From: Paracyclopina nana | Lineage: Eukaryota > Arthropoda > Copepoda > Cyclopoida > Cyclopettidae | Direction: 5' to 3' | NCBI GenBank assembly: GCA_019096065.1 | Contig: JAGUCH010000005.1 | Coordinates: 2,666,001-2,730,000, forward strand | Length of the DNA: 64,000 nucleotides | Shown: positions 1 to 9,937 of the stretch, piece after piece | Position numbering within the stretch: the stretch's first letter is position 1 | Layout: each line of letters starts with the position of its first letter | The notes under the pieces: model-generated | The model's database searches: none | Seen by the model: the letters and a program-made list of their open reading frames with translations, nothing else | Told to the model about the DNA's origin: nothing | Position numbers and translations under genes: made by a program

Positions 1-1599
1 AGATCACTTCTAGGGCATTCAATGCAATCAGTATACACGAAGCCGTCCTCACTCCTTCAGAAGCTCTTTCATCTTTGATGAAATTGGAAATGGGGCTTAA
101 TTTGGCGCCAATCAAATGAGGCTTATTTTCAACCGATTCTCGCCATTGTTCCAAGGTCCATTCTCGTGAAGTTATGTCAGTCATTGTGCCTCCAAAACAT
201 CTGTCCAAAGCAGCAATAACAGAATGATTCATTCATATTTCATTCACAACAGAAAGGGGATGAAAATGAGCTCTACTGTTTCCAATGGTAATGCTACTCA
301 CGTGATGCTTTTCGATGCGAGGTCGGAAAAGGCTCGACTTTCAGGGGCAATTTCAGACACTTTGGCACCTTTGGCTAGAAGAAAGGTTTTGATGGACAAG
401 TCGGACTGCTGCTGAAGCTCTGACGATGACAATGCTAATTTGGCCTTGTCTTTGACCTCAGTGTTGAACCTTAGAATGCCACCGAAATCAGCCTCTTCGA
501 TCACGTGGGTTCCAACCGTGCTGACAAATCGTAAATAATCCCGAGCTTTTTCAGTGTACGTCCGATTCTTCAACTTGGAAACAATGAACTCTCTTATCAG
601 GGACTTGGGATGTTCGTCGAACATTAAGTCGTATTTGGCTCTGATTTTCATCATAGACACGGGATAGACCGAGTCTATTACTAAGCTGCAAGAAGAAAAA
701 GTTGCCCCAAAAAAGCGCTCTCGGTAGCAGGTAAAAAAATGATAAAGTGAGTATGAGATTTACTTGTCATGGGCTGCGATGCTTTCTCTGAATTTTGACT
801 CGCTGTGGCTGTTTGTTATGGCAAATGATCTTTGGAAAAAGCTTCCCTCAACTCCAAACCTTAGTTTCTTGGCTTGGTTGATGCTTTTAAGATCAGCCAT
901 CATTTGACTCTTCATATCGTAGCTTTCGCTTGGTGATTTGGTAATTTGGCTGATTTCTCTTGGCATGTCATACATTTCCTTTTGAATATCAATTGAAAAA
1001 AGAACTCCAGTAGAAAAATGATGCCTACTTTTCCATATTTGAACAAAAGTCCAGAACTGCAATCAAAATCAAAAAGAGGTGACTTGATTCCTTGAATGTC
1101 GTTTGTGGATCTAATGGGCTGCAAATCAACTTTGGTCACGTCAACACCTGAAGCCACATTTCTTAGCCAATCTGGAATGGAGCAATTTCCATCTGTGGCC
1201 ATGCCGCACGTCATGATGCAACCTTGGTACTCTTCAGCAGCTGGAGTCATTCCCAATTGAAGACTTCTTGACAAGGGGAAATACTGGATGCCACCAATCA
1301 TATTCTCTTCCAACTCAACCACCAAATCTTAGCACTGCTCATTATTTATAAGCCTTTTATTAAAGGATGCCTTTTATTTACCTTGAATTTTCATGTCTCT
1401 ATTTGCTACGTAGTTTCCAGGGTCTTGACCATTATTATCTGCGTTGGGCATTCGGACAAAAATTCCTTGCTCTGAGTTATGGAAGTTATTTGTTGACTTT
1501 TGAGGAAAATGTGATTTTGATTGGCTTACCAACTCCATTGGCACTTGACTTGTGCACAACCAGAAGGTAAGTCAACAACTTTCCCAAAATTCTGGCCAT
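1..1599 (-). CDS. MACPF (perforin/complement-like) domain protein, 5' part, runs off the left edge
   Basis: I join six coding pieces on the minus strand: 1599-1530, 1471-1382, 1327-1029, 978-764, 685-302 and 200 to the window edge. All phases agree (1,1,0,2,2). The introns are 58, 54, 50, 78 and 101 nt. About 419 residues are visible. The start is the ATG at 1599, followed by a short hydrophobic stretch (LLTYLLVV) that could be a weak signal peptide. The MACPF signature is clear in exon 5: GTHV, six residues, then GG (within STVGTHVIEEADFGG). Exon 6 follows with CFGG and a W-E-Q-W block typical of the domain's C-terminal part. MACPF proteins can insert into membranes and oligomerise into pores, in immunity or development; other members have no pore activity, and the function here cannot be read from sequence. 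The C-terminus and stop lie outside the window. Confidence 0.8.
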
Positions 1600-1650
1600 A
1601 CTTGCATCCAAGAAACTGATTATGAAGTCAAGATGAAAATTAAGTTAGCT

Positions 1651-1665
1651 CTCCTTTTATAGTAG
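1651..1665 (-). promoter_or_regulatory. TATA box of the MACPF gene
   Basis: On the minus strand this reads CTACTATAAAAGGAG, a strong TATA motif 55-60 nt upstream of the ATG at 1599. An initiator-like TCATCTT lies about 25-30 nt downstream of it. That predicts a very short 5' UTR. An ATG 10 nt before the chosen start opens an 11-codon ORF that overlaps it in another frame. Seen directly; promoter activity is inferred. Confidence 0.45.
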
Positions 1666-1725
1666 CCTGCTATTGAATATATTAGCCATTTATGAATGAA
1701 ATATTTAAACAAGCCGGCATTTTGT

Positions 1726-1797
1726 GCCCCACCAGACTCTTGGACTTGTCTACTAAGTCAGATGTAACTCGTTTTTAAAGGGTTTGCCTGGTGGGGC
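1726..1797. repeat. 72-bp foldback with 10-bp perfect arms
   Basis: GCCCCACCAG at 1726-1735 is the exact reverse complement of CTGGTGGGGC at 1788-1797, around 52 nt of AT-rich DNA. Its arms resemble those of the foldback at 3104-3184 (CCC[C/G]ACCAGAC on the left, CTGGT[G/C]GGGC on the right), while the interiors differ. It could be a tiny inverted-repeat element or a chance hairpin. Confidence 0.4.
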
Positions 1798-3103
1798 TGC
1801 GGTCTTCATAAATTTCCCTTTTACAGATTGGACACGTTCATTTTTTATTACAATTAATGGCTGTTTAAAAATGTCTATTAAATGTAGAAACAATTTAGTG
1901 AGCCAAGGCCGATTAGCAGCTAAATGTAGGAATTTTAAAGCTCAATTTACTGCTCTCTCCTACAGCTTATTTTAGTGAATTTCCACAAAAATGTTAAAAG
2001 TTATGACACAATGGCTGAAAAATTACAAGTTATCGCTCAAAATTTGCAACGCCCCTCCCGACAGTGAGATGAGCAAAAAATTGGTTGAGCAACCACCATT
2101 TTTTGCTGAGCAAAATTCCTTGCTTACAATTTGGGGGGTCATTAAAAAGCCTTAAAAACGCTCCAAATCAGACATTTTACTTATGGGCACCACACAGATT
2201 TTATTCCAAAATGGCATGTAACATTAATTTTGTCCAAGGAAAAAAGTGTGTCAAAAAGCATCCAGATCAGCATATTTGAGCTTTTTTGAGGCAATTTTGA
2301 CCACCTTGGACACGTGCCCTTTTGACGGACAAGGGGAGGGAATGAAAAATTAAAGTGAGACTCATTTTTTGTCAGTCTTTTGTGAACTCCACCAAAAAAG
2401 TATTGTACTCGAAAAATCTGTTCCACTTGTCTCTCTCTTGGACAACAAATTATGACTTTGGGCTTTTTTCCTGAAGGCTTGCCGCCAAAAAAGTTTGATG
2501 TCATCGTTTTCAGTCCATTGAAGTTGGGTAATCTATGGGGTTAAGTTTCAAAAGAACATTACTCCTCCCACGTGACAACAGTTTTGTAAACTTGTCCAAA
2601 ACACACCCTGTTACACATGACAAAACCCAAGTAGAGCCATAAAATATACAAGAGAAGTAACATTACTCTCAAGTCAAATGGGAAAAAAGAGTTATAATTA
2701 ATAAAAAAATCTAGAAAATTGTCACCTGCTTATTTCAGAATAAGATGGACGTTGATGAGATGTTACAATACAAAAAAGCATGGCTTTTCTGCCATCTAAC
2801 CACCGACTTTTTAAAAAGCCTTCATGTTGGAGTGACATTTTTCTGTTGTCACTAAATGAAATTAGACCAGAATTTAATTAGCACCTAGCTGAAAAGTATT
2901 CATGGCGGTAGAAAATGCAGAGTCCCTTTTTCGCCCTCAAAAGTTATAAAAGGTCAAGTTTAAGGGGTAGTCGTTCAAATCACCTGAAAATTGTCTTCAA
3001 GGTCCTTCTTCAACTGACAAAAGCTGATTGAACCGATTTATCTACACTGGAAAAAAGATGAGCAGATCTGGGACAAAGGCCGTGTTGCTTCTGTCCAATT
3101 ACA

Positions 3104-3184
3104 CCCGACCAGACGGGACGTCAAAAATTCAAAAAGTTTTCGGTATGCCAGTACAATTAAAAAAGTCCCGATTTTCTGGTCGGG
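3104..3184. repeat. 81-bp foldback with nested inverted arms
   Basis: CCCGACCAGA (3104-3113) pairs with TCTGGTCGGG (3175-3184). Just inside, CGGGAC (3114-3119) pairs with GTCCCG (3165-3170). The result is a 16-bp stem with a 4-nt bulge. The interior is AT-rich. No coding role is evident. Confidence 0.45.
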
Positions 3185-3498
3185 CAGCGTTGCCGTGCTT
3201 AATGGGAACCGACACAAAATGGTCACGTGAGTTGTCTCACACTTTCCAGATGACGCGAACTTTTTTTTCATAAAAAATGAGGCGTTGTTGGGCACCTGAG
3301 CAGCTCACTTTTTGTAGTTGCCTTTTGACCGACTCACTCGAAAAACACGTGGATCCATCCATTATTGATGGATTTGTTGCCAGCATCATATAGTATAATG
3401 ATATATAATTATAGTAATAAGCCAACAAACAACAACAGCTGAACTTGCTCATTTTTAGCAAGAAACTTTTGTTTTGACTTTGCGAGATTATATTGAGG

Positions 3499-3703
3499 TT
3501 ATTTATGGCTCATTTTCTCCTTGTAATAATTTAAGCCATCCAAGCCAGCCATCTTAAAGATTTTATCGGCTAATTGATCTTTTTCAGCACGTCCCTTACT
3601 TTTGTACAAGACAAATCTTGGGATTCATGGCATGCAAAGATGCATTGAAGTGTTCAAAATCTGGAATTGTAATTGATGACCAAGGAGCATTAAAAACTAG
3701 GAC
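3499..3703 (-). pseudogene. Exon-like fragment with an apparent frameshift, unrecognised
   Basis: On the minus strand a good acceptor (polypyrimidine run then TTTCAG) precedes an open frame starting at 3703 (VLVFNAPWSS...). The frame closes at a TAA after about 33 codons. Shifting one base near the AATCCCAAG stretch opens a second protein-like frame (FVLYKSKGRAEKDQ..., ending ...MSHK) to a TAA at 3499-3501. Together they read like one C-terminal exon broken by a single-base indel. I cannot name the family. No upstream exon was found. It may be a decayed gene copy, an assembly error, or chance. Confidence 0.3.
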
Positions 3704-6280
3704 CTGAAATGAAAAAAAAGATGATGACCTTTGAGGAGAAAAACTTTATCTTCATCTACCCAAGAATGATAATGGTTAAGATTTCTTGGATTCTTTCACC
3801 AAAAATAATTCTTGCACAGTTTTTGACATTGCTGGCATATTTTCTGAAAAAGTGCTTCCAAAAAGTATGAAAATGGCAAAAAAGAGTGTGTTTTACTGGC
3901 AACATGGTTGTAATGTGCTGTGCAAGATTGCAAAAGACAGTGGTAGGTAAGGGAAAAAAATTCTGACCAAATTGGTTTCGTGACAAAGATGCTCCAGACT
4001 GGCCGAAATTGTGCAAATTTTGACCTGTTGCACAGAGCTGATGCAGCTGCCAGCAAAAAAGTTGTAACATTTCTTGTTTTGTTTTCAAAGAAATAATGAC
4101 CATCCTGTCTGAGCCAATTATCACGCCGCGAAAGTAACCAAAAACATGCACAAGCTGCCAAAATGTGGGCAAGAGTGAAAGGTTTGATCCGGGGCCAAAC
4201 AATGCACAGTGGACAAAAAAGCCGTTTTCGCGCTCACTAGAAATTCTGTCAAATCGCCAAATTCTCATTTCAAGACCAATTTTCAGTTTCCTATTTGAAT
4301 TACTTCTAGGCTATCAAAGGTGTCAAAATTAGTAGATATTGACAAATTAAGATGAAAGTTTGCCTTAAAAATCAATTTTTCTTGGATAAAGTCCATTTTT
4401 GGAAAAATAGTAGAAGAGCCATTTTTGGCTATTTTCAGGCAGCTATAACTTTTGTTTGGAACCGAATGTAATCAAGATACTGTGACAAAAAATAACCAAG
4501 ACACCATTTTAGGATAATCAATTGAAATTGGGCGCGGAAATTCGCGGAATGAGGAGCTATGATAGCCTGTTTTTAGCTTACGGCTATAAGAAAAAGGTGC
4601 TACGTCAATTTCGTCAATTTTTAACCACTGTGCAATGATAATTTGGAGCTTGTTGGTAGCAATTTCACGATGGAAACACTTTGGAAAGTCTTAATTCTGG
4701 CCGATGCAGTTACGGCTCATTAATGCAATTTTTGTCTCAAGAAAGCCAAAAGTTTGTCGGCGTTAATAATTATGACATCACTGTCTCTGGATGGAAGCAA
4801 AAATTTCCATTTTTTGCTCCCAAAATATGTGAAACTTGAGCCTTTGGCAGCCAAAATTAGTTAGATGGCGAGCAGTTGCTGTTAATCAATTTGCATATTT
4901 TTCACGGTTTCCCTAATTCTTTCCACGAAGGCAGCAGCAAAAAAGTGCTCAAAGTAATTAGGCAAAACTTCGAATTTCTGATACTTCTGGTACGTGACTG
5001 TTTTTCCCGAAAAAATGACTTCTTTTATGAAAGAAAGAAATGCCGACTTTTGGGAGCATCACAGGGGGCTTTCAATAGAAGATATTCACGCTGCGCTAAA
5101 GCCAACCACACAGGGCCAACAACATCGAAAATACCTATACTTTTTATTTGCATATTCTAGCTTTTTCCTCAAGTACTCAATTTTGGTCATTAGATCTTAA
5201 AAATGCATACTCGATCAGTAAATTCTCAGAAAGCAATAAATCAAGAGGATTTTTAATTTTCGGCAACTTTATCTTCTCAAATCTCCACCCAGCTGCCGTG
5301 AATCAATTACAAGTTTGAAACAAAAGGATTTATGGAGTGCTTTTTTGCCAACTGTGCATGCGCCACTGCACTTGGGATTATTTAACAGAGCTATGGCTCC
5401 ATTTTCCTAGATTATCGACCACTGTGGCCAAGCAGAAGAGAAGAAGAAGAATGAGCACTCGTGCTGGGAATGAATGAATTTTGCTCCTTTTTTCAGTTCT
5501 CATTCCGTATTATTGCAGCGAGATTATTTGATTACGATCTTCAATGAAAAACACTTTATAAAAAGAAGGGAGCACAATAACGGTTTTCCCCGAAGACCCG
5601 AAAAAAGCACAACCCTGCCATTGTCTCCATGAAAGCAAAAGATTCAGGACTATTCGTGATTTTCTCAAATCATCAATCACTATGCATTTCTGATTATGTA
5701 AAGTTGGTAAAAAACTGGTAAAAAGTAATAAAAAGGCTGAGTTGATGAGAGAGTAGCACTCTGCACACCTTTGATACGATAAAAAGAGCCTTTTTATTCG
5801 TGTGTGACCTAGTATTTGTGTTTGAAGCATTTTTTGCCTAATCTGACAAGGTAAGCCACTTTTAATTCACTTCATTATAAAAAAGTTTGGCTTGACGAAT
5901 CCTTGACATATTGCACGCTCTTTATGCAAAAATGTGGATCAACCCCCTTTCAAAAGAGGTTTCGATTCATAAATTGATATACTAGACTACAAAAGCTATT
6001 CACTAAGCTCGTAAAAAAAGGTAAGCCAAACAATTCAGCTGAGCTCAAAATCAAGCTGTGCTCTCTTTCATTTATTAATAAGAATCAGGAAAATGATATT
6101 CATATCAATTTTTGAAGTTTTTTGTAATAATAATCAACACTATTAATGTTCCTTGCTATCATTTAGTTTTGGTCGACATTTCATATTTTGCTTATAGGTG
6201 GCGCTATGAGCAGGACATGTGGTTGCTTCACTTAATCACGTAATAGCATGCAGCGCCACCTAGCGTCCAAATTTGGCATT
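3704..6280. other. Intergenic, no convincing gene
   Basis: AT-rich, with unsupported frames on both strands. The longest is a 170-codon minus-strand frame at 3756-4268, with no recognisable domain and a composition like random AT-rich DNA. A possible poly(A) signal for the acetyltransferase gene lies at 6071-6076 (AATAAA on minus). A foldback lies at 6196-6261. Confidence 0.5.
6196..6261. repeat. 66-bp foldback, arms AGGTGGCGCT / AGCGCCACCT
   Basis: Ten-base perfect inverted arms at 6196-6205 and 6252-6261. It lies 20 nt beyond the acetyltransferase stop, inside the predicted 3' UTR, so it could form an RNA hairpin there. It could also be a small mobile-element remnant. Confidence 0.4.
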
Positions 6281-7055
6281 TTAAATAAACTTCAAGTGGG
6301 CAGAAGTGTCCACGTGTGGAAATATCGCAGGCTGGCCGTTCTTGTAGTCATCCACGAAATTTTTCCAATCAATAATTCTCAAAACTTGAAAGTCCATGGC
6401 GTTGAAAATTTTTCTGCTATAAGGGCTGGTGGCCATGACAGCGACACACTGACAATTGGTGTCCTTTGCATGCTATAATAGAAAACTGTGCCGTGAACTT
6501 TCTCCGTCGTGGGTAATTTTTTTTAGCAAAAGAGTCACCTTGAATGCGGCATTTATGAGCCCTTTAGCAATGCCCCTTTGTCTGAAATTAGGGCTGACAC
6601 TCAGGGCATGAATATAGAAAATATTTTCTACTTCAGGATATTGCTTGAAAATGTCATTGGGGTGCCATAACCGGTCGCTCAACGCCATCAGATAGGCGTG
6701 AGTGACTGGTAAAGTCCAGCAGTAATCGCCAAATGTTTTCGGAGGACTCACGCAACCTTTTTCAAAAATGTAATTGGAGCACATCCCAACAATTTCTCCA
6801 CTGCTTTCACTTTCAGCCAGAATCGAATTTCCTTGATTTGCAATATCATTGAAAAAGGCTAATAACCCTGGTGGCCTCACAGTGTATCCTCCCCGACTTT
6901 TGGTTGCCGGTTCATCTTTAAAAAGTGAGTCAATTAAAATCTTTTAATTATTACCAATTATTACCTGGTAGAAAAATGTCAAAGAAAAAGTCGATTAACT
7001 TTTCCGAGTCTTCTGGTAATGTAGCAAGTCGGTAAGTAATTTCTTCTTGAATCAT
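6281..7055 (-). CDS. GNAT-family arylalkylamine N-acetyltransferase-like protein
   Basis: Three exons, 7055-6965, 6915-6539 and 6472-6281, give 660 nt and 219 aa with matching phases (1, then 0) and introns of 49 and 66 nt. The length is typical for insect AANAT-like enzymes. These transfer acetyl from acetyl-CoA to dopamine, serotonin or related amines, in cuticle sclerotisation, amine inactivation and related roles; the substrate here is not predictable. Seen directly: the start MIQEEITYRLA, the central ...SVSPNFRQRGIAKGL with the acetyl-CoA-binding R/Q-x-x-G-x-G/A loop, and a C-terminal SPYSRKIFNAMDF block like the late beta-strand/helix of the family. The gene appears complete. A minus-strand AATAAA lies about 205 nt past the stop. 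Confidence 0.85.
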
Positions 7056-8018
7056 TGTTTCAAGACTTTTCAGTTACAACTGGAAGTTGTTACAAGTGTT
7101 TTATTTGCCTTGATATTTGCTATAATTACACATAAATCGATCGTCCCCAACTCAAAAATATAGCTTCTTTCAGCTTGAAATACGAATGCCTCACCCTCAA
7201 TTGGACCTTTTAAAAAATCAGAGTACTAAAATATTTTCCATATGTTCGAACATGAGCAACAAAATTGAGCTGGAGTCACGCAACCTTTGGTAGCAGGAGA
7301 GTACTAGCCCATGATCCAAATTCCATAGAAAGATTATCGAAAATCCCCGACCGAGTGGGTGCAGCAATCGGTCTTTGAATTTGGAATTAAATCATTAATA
7401 TTCCGGAATTTCCACCTCGTACGTATAACTCCACCCAATTAATTGCACAATAACAACAAGAGGAGTAGCTGCATCGTAAACGAAGATAATTTGTAAAATT
7501 CTCCAGCAAAGGTCATATCACGCTCATTTTCCGCTATTTTACAGAGCAAGGATTCTGAGCAGACATGATGATGAGCAATCTGCAATTCCGATGAGAAGAC
7601 ACGTTTGGGAAAATTTCTAAAGCAAGCCGCGGGTATTTTCACTTTTACAATAACACACTTATGTGCAACGCCACAAGGCAGCCCTTTAAAATAGCCGAAT
7701 CAACGCGGGGGGAGAATGCTGCAGTTTTGGCCAAAACTGTGATCAAACAAAACGACCTCGTTTAGCTTAGAATGCTATGGCGTAACCTTCAGGAACAGAC
7801 AAAGGCCTTTCTTCGTTTATTCAGGCCAACAACAAGTGCATGGAAGAGTATAAAGCTACTGCTGCGCATGCATGGCAAAGTAGCAGCAAAAAATGCAAAA
7901 ACTATATCATATCACTATACATTCTGTGAGGTGATATCAATCAGTTACAGTTGCTCCTCCTAAAAGCTTTGCAGTTTATTTCGAGATAGATGAAGAGTGC
8001 TTTAAATAAAAGAGTACA

Positions 8019-8189
8019 ATGCCCCCAGCCGGCAAAAAAAAACTTGTGATAGCTGCTGCTGTTTCCACTGCTTCTGCTGCAACAGTAGTCATTGTGAGAA
8101 AGAAAGCTTTGATTTTCGGCTGCTCTGACGACAAGTGTGCCCTCACATGCCCGTTTTTCCTTTGTTTTGATTTTTCGTTGATAAATTGA
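8019..8189 (+). CDS. Possible 56-aa small ORF with a hydrophobic segment
   Basis: An ATG-initiated frame (MPPAGKKKLVIAAAVSTASA...) encodes a lysine patch, then an alanine/valine-rich hydrophobic run, then a basic RKK. That is the shape of a single-pass microprotein. The alternative is chance translation of a GCT/GCA repeat-like patch, which is common nearby. An overlapping minus-strand frame is also open. No family recognised. Confidence 0.15.
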   Translation: MPPAGKKKLVIAAAVSTASAATVVIVRKKALIFGCSDDKCALTCPFFLCFDFSLIN

Positions 8190-9425
8190 GTGGTATACGT
8201 GCTTTTTACTCCACTCATAATTATCAGAGAAAGAGGCATGGCTTTAATATTGTATAGCAAGCTGCCGGCTTTAGTGGGAAAGAGAGCATTTTTTGTCTCC
8301 ACTCCTGACCTAAAAACAAAATGCGTGAATATGTAGGCTGATGATAGAAAAAACGAAGTAAGCTAAGCTTCTTCTTCTTCTATTTTTTGCCGCCATGCTA
8401 CACAAGCCCTTGGGAGAGAGAGAAATTACGATAGCACACTGTGCCAAAATACCCCACGCCACCTAGGAAAATGTGCAACTCTTGTTCTGACAGTAGCGCA
8501 AATTCGTGCTAAAAATAACGACGAATAGGAAAAGTGTTTTGACATGAACTGCCCCCACCGTGGGGCCGAGTGCGTTCCTTTAAAAAATCCAGTTTTGTCA
8601 ACATATTACAACAATAACATATATTGTAGTAGCTCGACCTATATTCTAAACGATGATAAGTCTTCAAGGAGAAGTAATATATATGCTTTTTAAAGGAGTG
8701 GATATACCTGTTTGGTATAGTAGTTTACTGCAAAAAATGCCGAGATCGGGCATCATCTCTTGATATGCAAGCTGCATGCATGGTACGCAGTACTAGATAA
8801 AAACTCAAGGACAAGTTGCATTTTGTGTACTGTCCACAAAGCATAGCATTCTACTAGGTGCAAATGCAGTTTTGCACATATCACGCCGCTCATTTACGGG
8901 GCCGAAAAGACGGTCTTAAACCATCCCTAATTCCATGTATCGAAGCCATTATTTTGATTCTCTACCTGGGCAGCAGCATTCTTTAGCTCAACCTGCTGCC
9001 CATAAAGTCTCTTTTTTGAGAGGGTTATTTTTTTCCTGCTGCCAAACACAAATCGGCGCATTTTGTGAATATTATGCTCCTATCTGTTTGGTCCATCTGC
9101 AGCAGGGAGAAGCCATTTGAAAGATAAGTGTAATTTTCCAACCAGGCCAAAGGTAAAGTGGTGAAGGTGATCAAATCACGAAAAACAGGCTGCTACACTT
9201 CCTTGGCTGTCTGCTGGTCAATTACGAAGTCATCGAGGAGCAGACCAAGAAGTAAAGAGCTTAAAAGTTTGTGGCATAGTGGATTCCTCAGGGTGAACAC
9301 TGGGGCAATTCCAGTTAACAAGGTTGCACAAAATAAGAAGTAAGCTACTGCACTAGAGCACTTCACAACTGGAGAAATGGAATGTTTGATGCCTCAAAAA
9401 CTCCATATCCCACAGTGCAACAAAA

Positions 9426-9444
9426 GGTGGTGGTGGTGGTGGTG
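9426..9444. repeat. GGT trinucleotide microsatellite
   Basis: About six GGT units in tandem, in a stretch otherwise rich in CAG/GCA triplets. Non-coding context. Confidence 0.7.
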
Positions 9445-9898
9445 TATTCCAGCCTGTAGCAATGGGGTCACTAAATAACACAGAGACTGAAGAAGAAGAT
9501 TGGCCAACAACGCACACAACATGAAAACAAAGCTGAAAAATGATAGTCCGCCATAAAAATCAGCAGCAGCGCCAGAGCTCAAAAGTGTGCAGTCAAATTA
9601 GGTCGTCACTAATGGGGCTGAAAAACCTGCAGCTGCTGCTGCTGGTCGCAAAGATTTTTAAAGGCAGGAAATTGGCCCCAGTGTGGACTCTTATGGAGTA
9701 GAGTAGTACAAAAGCTGGAGCTGGTGAAGCTGAAGCAGCAGCAGCAATCCTGTGTTCTGTTGGCTGTAAGTTGAGCTCAGCGTGAGTGAGTTCTACACTG
9801 TATAGGAGTTGGTGAGGAGTTGAATAAGTTGGGGGTGAAAAGTGCCATGAGCTACGGACGGACGCCATCATCCAAAGATTTAGCTAGCTATAGTTATC

Positions 9899-9937
9899 GG
9901 GGGGCCACGGTGAGATGCTAGCCTTATTTGGCCCCCC
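9899..9937. repeat. 39-bp GC-rich hairpin
   Basis: GGGGGGCCA (9899-9907) and TGGCCCCCC (9929-9937) are exact reverse complements separated by 21 nt, in AT-rich surroundings. Not followed by a gene end, so no terminator role is suggested. Confidence 0.4.

Larger units (their letters stand above)
1666..3498. other. Intergenic, AT-rich, no convincing gene
   Basis: Only short unsupported reading frames on both strands. It holds two small foldbacks, at 1726-1797 and 3104-3184, listed separately. Upstream control elements of the MACPF gene would lie in the left part. Confidence 0.5.

Noticed and set aside
3756-4268. 170-codon minus-strand frame
   Set aside because: No domain, no splice context, composition like translated AT-rich DNA; a nested overlapping frame is equally open.
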